Positions 24,482 to 32,694 of a stretch of 64,000 bases of DNA are shown one piece after another. The notes under the pieces were generated by a model. It searched no databases. It was given only the letters and a program-made list of their open reading frames with translations, and was not told where the DNA came from. This DNA is from Thauera butanivorans NBRC 103042. GTDB taxonomy: Bacteria > Pseudomonadota > Gammaproteobacteria > Burkholderiales > Rhodocyclaceae. Each line of letters opens with the position of its first letter. Position 1 is the first letter of the stretch. The stretch spans positions 62,001 through 126,000 of the forward strand of contig NZ_BCUG01000008.1 of assembly GCF_001591165.1 (NCBI RefSeq), read 5' to 3'. A program made the position numbers and the translations under genes.

Positions 24482-26434
24482 TCAGCCCCGCTTCAATTGG
24501 ACGATGCCCTGGGCGGCGGCTTGGAGAAACTTGTTGTCCGTTTGCTCCGCCCATGCTTGCAAGACAGCCGAAAATTCAGATGCGATACCTGTATCGGAGA
24601 AGCATTTACCCCAACTCGATGCGGCCCATGCACCGACCTTGGTCGTCGGGAGTTCCCGCACGAACTCAAGCAGTTTGCGCTGCAAAGCCGGATGGGTTTC
24701 GACGAGCTTCACCATGCCGTCGACGCCCTTGGGTTTGGAAGCGAAGTTATCGTGCTGAAGGATCCGGCTACGGACAGCTTCGAACACTTCTTCCGGTTCG
24801 GGCCCAGCAAGTTTCGCGACGTCGCCCGCGATCGCCTGGACCATCATCGACGGCCCGAACATTTTCTCCACCAGACCCTCGAGATGGCTGGCGGCGACCA
24901 GGCCGCCAAGGGAACTTCGTTTATCCCGCGTAACAAACACGTAGGGCCGCAGGTCAACGCCTGACAGAGGGGGATCAATAGCCGCCCAGGCCTTCGCCCA
25001 CTCGTTCTTCGTCCATTCCTCAACCTCGGCCGGTAAGACTATGGATTTCGCCTCCGCCTGCTTGCGCGCGCCCTTGCCAGTGGGCTTGTCCTCTTCGACA
25101 TCTTTCTGAGGTGTTCGGACGCTTTGTTCGAACAGCGTGATTGCCTCAGGCTTTCCGTCAGCCGTATTCGCCGCCAAACGTGCGATCTGCTCATAGAAGT
25201 CGGGATAGAAGCGTTCAGCTAGCATGATCTTGGCGAGCACAGGTCTCTGCACATCGGTCCCGAAACCACGCTCCTCGGCGATAGCGTGCCGGAGCATCAT
25301 TGAATTGAGGAAGCGTTTGATTTGACGCGGATTGCCTCGGGTACCGTCGCTAAGGATCTTCGTTACATGGGCGCTGATGACGAGCGCTTGCTCAACCTCA
25401 GACGGCAAGGGGGATCCGACGGTGGCCTCAACAGCTTTCCGGTCAAGGCCTCGGCTCATCCAGGGGCGACGCATGTCGTTACGCGCCGTGTCAAGAAGAC
25501 GTAGGAATCGTTCGTCCTTGGCGCCGAGCGCGTTCTCGGCGAGCAGAAGAGTGACGTAGACGCGGGTTTCGGCAAGGCCAAGGGCCGGGATGCGGAAAGG
25601 AACCTGGATGAGTTTTTCCAGATAGTTCCTCGCATAGCTGACCGGTCCGGAACTGGGTGGAAGGTCAGGGAAATGCTCGCGGACGGCGTATTCGATCATC
25701 AGCTCATCCGCGCCAATGACGAACGCGGTGTGCTCGACGAACAGGAACAGGCGAATGGCTTCCAGAGTGGCGATTGCCGTCTTTGGCAGGCACCGATCAA
25801 GATCATCGACGATTACTACCAGCTGATCGATCTCGGCCGCATCCAGCAATTCCTTGAACTCTTCCCGGAAGGCGTGGATATGCTCCGGCAAGTGCTCTGC
25901 TTCGTCAGGGGTTTCCTTCAGGAACTCACCGGCTTTCTGGGCCACGCCCTTCAAGTCCTCCAGTGACAGATGCTCCTGCGGTTTGGAGACGACGGCGTTC
26001 GCCACATCAACGAAACCCTTGATCTGGTCGAGCGTGGGAACGCCGGTAACAGCCGTGAGGGCGAATCCGCCCGCCTTGCGGGCCAGCTTGAGCCAGTCAA
26101 CGCGTTTGAGAACCTTGCGGGCAGCCTCTGCGACCTTTGCTGACTTCGGACGGGCACGGCGCAGCTCATCGACGATGGTTTCTATGACAACGGTTTTGGC
26201 GTCCTCAAACCCCTCGAAGGTCCACCCATTGAACCAGAGGCAAAGCACACGCTCGTCTTTTGCAAAGGCACTCTCAAGCATTCTGAGCACACTGGACTTG
26301 CCGGCCCCCCAATCCCCGTGAACGCCGATGGTTACCGGTGCATCGGGTGTTTCGCGAATCAACCGAACCACGGTCTTCGCGATCGCTTCGTAGTACAGAA
26401 GGTCTGTCGCCGTCTCCTGATCATTCAAGAACAT
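24482..26434 (-). CDS. qatA: QatA, KAP-family P-loop NTPase
   Basis: 650 residues. KAP NTPase with Walker A GDWGAGKS (40-47), then the family's LWFNGW block (66-71), and Walker B VVIVDDLDR (206-214). KAP proteins are often membrane-linked, but here no clear transmembrane pair is visible. The C-terminal 250 residues are helical, with a charged linker rich in Lys and Glu near 440-470. In Qat, QatA is the ATPase that probably senses or signals infection. It starts 9 bases after the stop of the zinc-ribbon gene and ends 5 bases before qatB. Confidence 0.9.
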   Translation of the reverse strand: MFLNDQETATDLLYYEAIAKTVVRLIRETPDAPVTIGVHGDWGAGKSSVLRMLESAFAKDERVLCLWFNGWTFEGFEDAKTVVIETIVDELRRARPKSAKVAEAARKVLKRVDWLKLARKAGGFALTAVTGVPTLDQIKGFVDVANAVVSKPQEHLSLEDLKGVAQKAGEFLKETPDEAEHLPEHIHAFREEFKELLDAAEIDQLVVIVDDLDRCLPKTAIATLEAIRLFLFVEHTAFVIGADELMIEYAVREHFPDLPPSSGPVSYARNYLEKLIQVPFRIPALGLAETRVYVTLLLAENALGAKDERFLRLLDTARNDMRRPWMSRGLDRKAVEATVGSPLPSEVEQALVISAHVTKILSDGTRGNPRQIKRFLNSMMLRHAIAEERGFGTDVQRPVLAKIMLAERFYPDFYEQIARLAANTADGKPEAITLFEQSVRTPQKDVEEDKPTGKGARKQAEAKSIVLPAEVEEWTKNEWAKAWAAIDPPLSGVDLRPYVFVTRDKRSSLGGLVAASHLEGLVEKMFGPSMMVQAIAGDVAKLAGPEPEEVFEAVRSRILQHDNFASKPKGVDGMVKLVETHPALQRKLLEFVRELPTTKVGAWAASSWGKCFSDTGIASEFSAVLQAWAEQTDNKFLQAAAQGIVQLKRG

Positions 26435-26443
26435 TTGGGATCC

Positions 26444-27406
26444 TCATCCGTTTCGGTCGGCGAACTCTGTACTGGCGCGTACGGCAGCGTGCCGCTCCTC
26501 CTGGCGCTTGGCGGGCCGCGGCGGATAGATCATTTCGGCGACTACGCAACAGACGAGGCGATGATCATCGACATGAAACAGGGTCGGGTCATCCTCGTCC
26601 TGCCTTCCAATGAAAAACAGCCATCCCTTCTCGTTGTCGCCGCGCTTCTTCGCCGCCATGTATTCCAGCCTGGCGGTTTCGATCTCTCGGAACACATAGT
26701 TGCGCTTCGCTGCACTCCAGTCTTTCCAGTCCATTCTCACCCGGTATGGGCGAGTGAGCTTCCGCTCTGTCCACTCGCCGTAGCTCAACTGGATTTCGAA
26801 CTGGTCATCAACTTCGATAGGCGCCTTCCAGCTGATAGGAGCGTAGAAAAGGCGCGGTTCGGGGTATTGGAGGATCTGATCGCTCTTGAGAGGGCGGAAG
26901 GCGCGCTGGTAGGTGTGGGCAGCGATACCAGGCACCGCCAAAGGGAGGTCGCGATCATACGGATAGTTGACGAAGGTGCGACAGATCGGCCGAATGGTTT
27001 GGGCCGCCCAGTGGCGATCTCGTTGCGCCTCGCCCGAGCCATTGGAACCGGCTCGGTATCTTCCAGTACTCGTCGCGTCAGTCGGCGTTCCGCTCGAGCC
27101 AGCCGGGCGCGTGTCTCGGAGCACGAGCCGGTTCGGGAAGCTGCCTGGGAAGCCCTCGCGCGTTGAGATACGCTGCTTTCGGGCTCGTTTCACCAGCTCT
27201 ACTTCGCCTTCGACGTCGCAGCCGGCGTTGTGCCCGTCTTTCGCGCTGAAGTAGGGACGGACCTTGTTTTCTGGTCGGTACGAGCAAGGGGTGACAGGGG
27301 CGCCGCAGCCCCGACATTCATAGCCCAGCGGATCGACCGTGTCGATGATCCACAACTGTTCGGCGTCGACAATCCCCCCTGTGCACTTATCGCGTGCTGA
27401 TTCCAT
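26444..27406 (-). CDS. Zinc-ribbon protein heading the Qat operon, CoiA-like N-terminus
   Basis: 320 residues, not a canonical Qat member. The N-terminus YECRGCGAPVTPCSY followed about 20 residues later by HNAGCD resembles the CoiA-type leader (CPxCx-basic-PHFxH) that precedes nuclease domains in competence-related proteins. The rest is unusual: many Tyr, Trp and Arg residues and a middle segment YPEPRLFYAPISWKAPIEV. No PD-(D/E)xK core was confidently found. GGGAG lies before ATG 27406. The gene sits 9 bases upstream of qatA and is transcribed with it, so it is probably an accessory sensor or effector of this Qat system. Confidence 0.6.
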   Translation of the reverse strand: MESARDKCTGGIVDAEQLWIIDTVDPLGYECRGCGAPVTPCSYRPENKVRPYFSAKDGHNAGCDVEGEVELVKRARKQRISTREGFPGSFPNRLVLRDTRPAGSSGTPTDATSTGRYRAGSNGSGEAQRDRHWAAQTIRPICRTFVNYPYDRDLPLAVPGIAAHTYQRAFRPLKSDQILQYPEPRLFYAPISWKAPIEVDDQFEIQLSYGEWTERKLTRPYRVRMDWKDWSAAKRNYVFREIETARLEYMAAKKRGDNEKGWLFFIGRQDEDDPTLFHVDDHRLVCCVVAEMIYPPRPAKRQEERHAAVRASTEFADRNG

Positions 27407-27479
27407 ATTGCTCCCGAGCTGGCCTCGACACTCAGATGCTAATCATCATGATGCACATACACGTGTCTTGCTGGTTCGA

Positions 27480-27508
27480 TGGACACATTCTAGAGCGTCC
27501 CATATACT
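27480..27508 (+). promoter_or_regulatory. Promoter of the BREX operon
   Basis: TGGACA (27480-27485), 17 bases, TATACT (27503-27508): 5 of 6 matches in each hexamer to the sigma-70 consensus with ideal spacing. It starts transcription about 45 bases before the WYL regulator gene. Confidence 0.55.
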
Positions 27509-27516
27509 TACCGCAA
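27487..27516 (-). promoter_or_regulatory. Promoter of the Qat operon, overlapping the BREX promoter
   Basis: Reading the minus strand, TTGCGG (plus 27511-27516), 18 bases, TAGAAT (plus 27487-27492). It occupies the same DNA as the BREX promoter but points the other way, toward the zinc-ribbon gene at 27406. Overlap means the two operons compete or are controlled by the same bound regulator. Confidence 0.35.
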
Positions 27517-27558
27517 CAGTCTTCATAACTATTCGTCAACCCGAATGAGCCAGCCAGG

Positions 27559-28473
27559 ATGTCATACGAACAGCTCGCGGACCTAACCCAGCCACAACGC
27601 GACCGGCTTGCCTTCGTCGAGCTGCGCGTCCGCTTCATCGGAGAGATCCGCCGACAGGACCTGGTGTCCCGGTTTGGAATCCAGTCAGCGGCGGCGACCC
27701 GGGACTTGGCCCTGTACAAGGAACTGACCCCCGGCAACATCGACTACGACGCCACTGCGAAGGCATACGTCCTGGGGGAAGACTTCCGGCCGGTGTTCGA
27801 CTTCCCGCAGGAACGGGTGCTTTCCTGGCTCACCCAAGGCTTCGGCGACGGCGAGCCCCTGCGCATCAAGGTCTGGGTGAACAACGAAATCTCTGCGCGA
27901 CTCACGCAGCCAGATCTGGATGGGCTCGCCTGTGTCACCCGGGCCATCCATCAGGAATGCCCGCTAAGAATCGAGTACCACTCGATCTCCAGCGGTCGCA
28001 CCCAGCGGGAGATCGTTCCCTTCGCGCTGATCGACAACGGCTTGCGGTGGCATGTGCGCGCCTTCGACCGCAAGACCCGAGAGTTCCGCGATTTCGTGCT
28101 GACCCGAATCAAGCGCCCCACTGTGCTCAAAGGCAGCGAGATCGAGGCGCACGAGCGCAGCGACCAGGACATCCAGTGGACACGGATCGTCGAGATCGAC
28201 TTGGTCCCGCACCCGGATCAACCCAGGCCCGAGATCACGGAAATGGACTACGGCATGCACAACGGAGCGCTGCACATGAAGCTCAGGGCCGCGACGGTCG
28301 GCTATGTCCTTCGCAAGTGGAGCGTCGACTGCTCTCCCGACCATAGCCTCCGTGGGCCTGAATACCGACTTTGGCTGAAGGACCATCTCGCGATCTACGG
28401 CGTCAAGAACGCAGTGCTGGCCCCGGGATACCGGTCCCCTGATCAACAGCGGCTTGAAGCCGAGGCGGACTGA
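27559..28473 (+). CDS. brxR: WYL-domain regulator of the BREX operon (BrxR-like)
   Basis: 304 residues. An N-terminal winged helix (RDRLAFVELRVRFIGEIRRQ and the following helix) precedes a WYL domain: EYHSISSGRTQREIVPF with the GLRWHVRAFDRKTREF strand pair, in which WYL is replaced by WHV. This fits BrxR/CapW-type repressors that sit first in BREX and other defence operons and sense a nucleic acid or nucleotide ligand. It is 9 bases before brxF. The weak GCCAGG ribosome site suggests low translation. It probably represses the shared promoter region ahead of it. Confidence 0.8.
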   Translation: MSYEQLADLTQPQRDRLAFVELRVRFIGEIRRQDLVSRFGIQSAAATRDLALYKELTPGNIDYDATAKAYVLGEDFRPVFDFPQERVLSWLTQGFGDGEPLRIKVWVNNEISARLTQPDLDGLACVTRAIHQECPLRIEYHSISSGRTQREIVPFALIDNGLRWHVRAFDRKTREFRDFVLTRIKRPTVLKGSEIEAHERSDQDIQWTRIVEIDLVPHPDQPRPEITEMDYGMHNGALHMKLRAATVGYVLRKWSVDCSPDHSLRGPEYRLWLKDHLAIYGVKNAVLAPGYRSPDQQRLEAEAD

Positions 28474-28482
28474 GGAGGCGGC

Positions 28483-28941
28483 GTGGTCGAACAGTTGGAT
28501 CGCATCGTCGACGAGGTGGAAGCACTGCACAGCAAACTGGTGCTGCTGATGGCAGAAGGCGGGACGAGCAAGTCCTCCTTGCTGCACGAGCTCGCTCAAC
28601 GTCGCGGCACGATGGTGCTGAACGTCGGCAGCGAGTTGGGCGCGCGCTTGGCCGCACTCCCTGTCAAGCAACGTGCATTGGCTGTTCCCGGAGCATTGCG
28701 CGAGCTGGCAGACAGGCATGCGGCTCACGGCCTGGTGCTGCTGGACAACATCGAGCTGCTGTTTGACCGCAGCCTGCGGCTAGATCCGCTCGACCTGCTG
28801 AAGCAGCTTGCTCGGGCACGTCGGGTGGTGGCGGTCTGGCCCGGCCAGTTGCGTGAGGGACGGCTGATCTACGCCGAAATGGGACATCCGGAGCACCATG
28901 ACTACAGCATCGACGGTCTGGTGCCCTTCGAAATTCAGTAA
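28483..28941 (+). CDS. brxF: BrxF, small P-loop ATPase of type III BREX
   Basis: 152 residues. N-terminal P-loop GGTSKS (26-31) in the BrxF form of Walker A, a Walker B-like LVLLDNIELLF in the middle, and a short C-terminus. BrxF is the hallmark first gene of type III BREX. GTG start with GAGGAGG at 28472-28478, preceding by four bases; there is no competing ATG nearby in frame. It follows brxR by 9 bases and precedes brxC by 18. Confidence 0.85.
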   Translation: MVEQLDRIVDEVEALHSKLVLLMAEGGTSKSSLLHELAQRRGTMVLNVGSELGARLAALPVKQRALAVPGALRELADRHAAHGLVLLDNIELLFDRSLRLDPLDLLKQLARARRVVAVWPGQLREGRLIYAEMGHPEHHDYSIDGLVPFEIQ

Positions 28942-28959
28942 CGGGGAGGAAAGGAACGC

Positions 28960-31900
28960 ATGCGCTACGGCGATCTCATTCAATTCGAACCGATCGAATC
29001 GGTCATTCAGCTGCTCGACGCCAACCGGCCGGACGAGGCGAAGAAGCTCGTCGCGACCTACGTCATCTCGGATGACATGGCCGAGCGGATCGCCAAGCTG
29101 ATGATCCCCCAGCTCTCATTCGATGAGTCCGTTGACCACAAGGGCCTGCTGGTGGTCGGCAACTACGGCACTGGTAAGTCGCACCTGATGTCGGTCATTT
29201 CCCTCGTGGCCGAGGATGCCGGGTACCAGGAGATGATCCGCCACCCCAAGGTCGCCGAAGCGGCTACGGCGATCGCTGGCAAATTCAAGGTGCATCGCAT
29301 CGAGATCTCCAGCCAGATGTCGTTGCGGGACATCATCACCCAGCAGCTCGAGCTCTTCCTCGACAAGCACGGCGTCAGCTACACCTTCCCGCCTGCCGAC
29401 AAGGTGGTGAACAACAAGGCGGCTTTCGAGGAGATGATGGCCGCCTTCGCCGAAGTCCACCCCAACCACGGGGTCCTGCTCGTGGTGGATGAGTTCCTGG
29501 AGTACCTGCGCTCGCGCAAGGACCATGATCTTGTCCTCGATCTGTCGTTCCTGCGCGAGATCGGCGAGGTCACCAAGCACTTGCGCTTCCGTTTCGTGGC
29601 CGGCGTGCAGGAAGCCATCTTCGACAGCAGCCGCTTCCAACATGTCGCCGACAGTCTGCGCCGCGTGAAAGACCGCTTTACGCAGGTGCTGCTTGCCCGC
29701 CAAGACGTCAGCTTCGTCGTGGCAGAGCGGCTGCTGAAAAAGACCGCTGACCAGCAGAACCGCATCAGCACCTATCTCACCAAGTTCGCCAAGTTCTACA
29801 GCGCGATGAACGAGCGCATGGACGAGTACGTGCGCCTGTTTCCCGTCCACCCGGAGTACATCGGCACCTTCGAGCGACTGGTGTTTACCGAAAAGCGGGG
29901 CGCACTGGTCACCTTGCGCGACCAGATTCAGGCGATTCTCAACACCGACGTGCCCGAGGATCGGCCCGGCCTGATCGGCTACGACAAATTCTGGGAGACC
30001 GTCACTTCCAACTCGGTCTTGCGCTCGGATCCCAGCATCGGCCCCGTGCTGAAGGTTTCCGAGGTGCTGTCCGAGCGGGTCCAGAAGGCCTTCTCCCGCC
30101 CAACCTACAAGGCGATGGCGACTCGCGTCATCAACGGCTTGTCCGTGCATCGGCTCACCACCGGGGGTGACATCTACGTACCGGTCGGGCCGACGGCCGT
30201 CGAGCTGCGCGACACGTTGTGCCTGTACCAGCCAGGTATCGAAGAGATGGGTGGCGATCCGGCGGACGATCTGCTCACTGCGGTCCAGACGACCCTGCGC
30301 GAGATCGTCAAGACGGTCAACGGCCAGTTCATTTCCAAGGCGCCCGACACCGAACAGTACTACCTCGACCTCAAGAAAGACGTCGACTACGACGCCCAGA
30401 TCGAAAAACGCGCAGAAGCCCTGTCCGACGACGCGCTGGACCGCGCCTACTACGGCGCCATCAAGCAGCTGATGGAGCGCACTGACGAGAGCACCTACGT
30501 CACCGGCCATCAGATTTGGCAGTACCAGATCGAGTGGCAGGAACATCGCGTGGACCGCAATGGCTACCTGTTCTTCGGCGCCCCTAACGACCGCCCGACC
30601 GCCCAGCCCGAGCGCGACTTCTACGTCTACTTCATCCAGCCGTTCGAGCCGCCGCGCTTTCGAGATGAGAACAAGGCCGACGAAGTCTTCCTCCGCCTCA
30701 AGGGTCTGGACGACGCGATCAAACGGCACCTGTCGTTCTACGCCGCCGCCCAGGACCTTGCGTCCACCGCCAGTGGTGGCGCCAAGGCCATCTATCTCGA
30801 CAGAGCTAAGGATGCCCTGCGCGAGATGAGCAAGTGGCTGCAGGACAAGCAGATGACCGCCTACGAAGTCACGTACCAGGGCAAGACCAAAACGCTGCAG
30901 GAGGGGACCAAGGGCGTCTCCATCCGGGACAAGCTGCGTCTGGGCGCCGACGAGCGCGCCAACTTCCGCGACATCGTCAACGTCATCGCCGGCCTGGCGC
31001 TCAATCAGCACTTCGCCGACGTCGCCCCCGACTACCCGGTGTTCTCGGTGCTGGTAACTGAGTCCAACCGCAAGCAACTGGTAGGCAACACACTGAAGGC
31101 CCTGGCCGGCGGCACCCGAACCAAAGACGCCACCGCCGTTTTGGATGCCCTGGAAATGCTTGACGGCGACCGCATCGAGGCGGGACGGTCTCGTTATGCC
31201 CAGGAGGTGCTGGCTCGCCTTAAGGCCAAGGGGCACGGCCAAGTGCTCAACCGCAGCGAGCTCCTGAGTGGTGCGACCGACGTCGAGTACTTCCATCCGA
31301 TCAAATTCCGACTGGAGCCTGACCTTCTGGTTGCTGTGCTCGGGGGCTTGGTGTACTCGGGCGACGTCGTCTTAGCCATCACCGGCGACAAGATCGACTC
31401 CGGGAAGATCACCCAGCTGGCTGAACGCAGCCTGGACGAGCTGAAGTCGTTCAAGCATGTAGAAGCCCCGAAGGAGATCAACGTCGCCGTCCTGCGCTCG
31501 CTCTTCGAGTTGCTGGGCTTGTCGCCAGGGCTTGCCCAGCTGGCCACGCAGGGTTCGGAAGAGCCGGTCAAGCAATTGCTGGAGGCCGTGGCCAAGCTGG
31601 TCGGGCGAGTGCTGACCGCGGGCACCGACCTGCAAGGCAAGCTCAGCTTCTGGGGAAAGCCGCTGCTCACGGATGACGAGATCCGAGACTGGCGCATGCG
31701 GCTGGAACAGCTCAAGACCTTCACCGAGAGCCTCACCCCGTACAACACGGTGGGCAAGCTGAAGAATCTGCGCATCGGCTCGGACGACATCGACGCGCAG
31801 AAGAAGAACCTGGAGGTACTGGCATCCGTCGAGCGTCTGCAGGAACTCGTCGCCGAGCTGGGCGCAACGGCTGGCTACCTGTCGTCAGCCGAGCTGGTGT

Positions 31901-32685
31901 TGGCCTCGGACCACCCCTGGGTCAAACAGGCCCAGGCCACGCGCAAAGACATCCTGGATAAGCTGGCCACGGACCGCAGCGCGCAGCATGCTGGTGAATA
32001 CCGCAAGGCACTGGAGCGGCTCAAGAAGGATTACTTGGCCGCGTACATCGCCCAGCACAGCAAGGCACGGCTGGGTGTAGCCGAGGACAAGACCAAGTCA
32101 GCGCTTCGTAAGGATCCGCGCCTCGCTTCCATGCGGGCGCTGGCCGGCATCTCATTGATGCCCACCACCCAGCTCACGACCTTCGACGACAAGCTCGACA
32201 AGCTCAAGAGCTGCGCGTCACTGGTCGAAGCGGACCTCGCCGCCAGTCCGTACTGCCCGCACTGCAACTTCCGTCCCGCCAACGAGCAAGGGGACTTACT
32301 GCCAGCGGCCAACGTACTCAAGGCGCTCGACGACGAACTGGACCGCTTGCTTGACGGCTGGCAGCAAACGCTGCTCGACAACCTCGATGATCCGACCATC
32401 CAGGCCAACTTTGATTTGCTGAAGTCATCGGCCCGAGAACTGATCAAGCAGTTCATTGCATCGAAGAAGCTGCCGGATCCGGTGCCGCCCGACTTCGTCA
32501 GCGCCGTTCAGGAGGCGCTTTCTGGGCTTGAAAAAGTTCGCCTCACAGGAGACGACATCAAGGCGGCCCTGCTGCGCGGCGGATCCCCCGCGAAGCCCGA
32601 GGAGCTGCGAGACCGCTTCGAGGCATTCCTGCGCGAGCACAGCAAAGGTAAGGATGCCAGCAAGCTCCGCTTTGTGGTTGAGTGA
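28960..32685 (+). CDS. brxC: BrxC, large AAA-like ATPase (DUF6079)
   Basis: 1241 residues, the usual BrxC/PglY length. Walker A GNYGTGKS (67-74), Walker B LLVVDEFLEYL (173-183), a long helical body, and near 1098 a single CPHC motif in its C-terminal part. BrxC is an essential BREX component that forms oligomers with the methyltransferase and phosphatase-like subunits. GGGGAGG precedes ATG 28960. The next gene starts 9 bases on, so this is one operon. Confident family call; mechanism within type III BREX is unclear. Confidence 0.92.
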   Translation: MRYGDLIQFEPIESVIQLLDANRPDEAKKLVATYVISDDMAERIAKLMIPQLSFDESVDHKGLLVVGNYGTGKSHLMSVISLVAEDAGYQEMIRHPKVAEAATAIAGKFKVHRIEISSQMSLRDIITQQLELFLDKHGVSYTFPPADKVVNNKAAFEEMMAAFAEVHPNHGVLLVVDEFLEYLRSRKDHDLVLDLSFLREIGEVTKHLRFRFVAGVQEAIFDSSRFQHVADSLRRVKDRFTQVLLARQDVSFVVAERLLKKTADQQNRISTYLTKFAKFYSAMNERMDEYVRLFPVHPEYIGTFERLVFTEKRGALVTLRDQIQAILNTDVPEDRPGLIGYDKFWETVTSNSVLRSDPSIGPVLKVSEVLSERVQKAFSRPTYKAMATRVINGLSVHRLTTGGDIYVPVGPTAVELRDTLCLYQPGIEEMGGDPADDLLTAVQTTLREIVKTVNGQFISKAPDTEQYYLDLKKDVDYDAQIEKRAEALSDDALDRAYYGAIKQLMERTDESTYVTGHQIWQYQIEWQEHRVDRNGYLFFGAPNDRPTAQPERDFYVYFIQPFEPPRFRDENKADEVFLRLKGLDDAIKRHLSFYAAAQDLASTASGGAKAIYLDRAKDALREMSKWLQDKQMTAYEVTYQGKTKTLQEGTKGVSIRDKLRLGADERANFRDIVNVIAGLALNQHFADVAPDYPVFSVLVTESNRKQLVGNTLKALAGGTRTKDATAVLDALEMLDGDRIEAGRSRYAQEVLARLKAKGHGQVLNRSELLSGATDVEYFHPIKFRLEPDLLVAVLGGLVYSGDVVLAITGDKIDSGKITQLAERSLDELKSFKHVEAPKEINVAVLRSLFELLGLSPGLAQLATQGSEEPVKQLLEAVAKLVGRVLTAGTDLQGKLSFWGKPLLTDDEIRDWRMRLEQLKTFTESLTPYNTVGKLKNLRIGSDDIDAQKKNLEVLASVERLQELVAELGATAGYLSSAELVLASDHPWVKQAQATRKDILDKLATDRSAQHAGEYRKALERLKKDYLAAYIAQHSKARLGVAEDKTKSALRKDPRLASMRALAGISLMPTTQLTTFDDKLDKLKSCASLVEADLAASPYCPHCNFRPANEQGDLLPAANVLKALDDELDRLLDGWQQTLLDNLDDPTIQANFDLLKSSARELIKQFIASKKLPDPVPPDFVSAVQEALSGLEKVRLTGDDIKAALLRGGSPAKPEELRDRFEAFLREHSKGKDASKLRFVVE

Positions 32686-32694
32686 GGTGTAGTC

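Noticed and set aside
29116-31296. 726-codon minus-strand open frame opposite brxC
   Set aside because: Antisense shadow of a gene with clear BrxC motifs; the translated sequence is low-complexity and has no domain.
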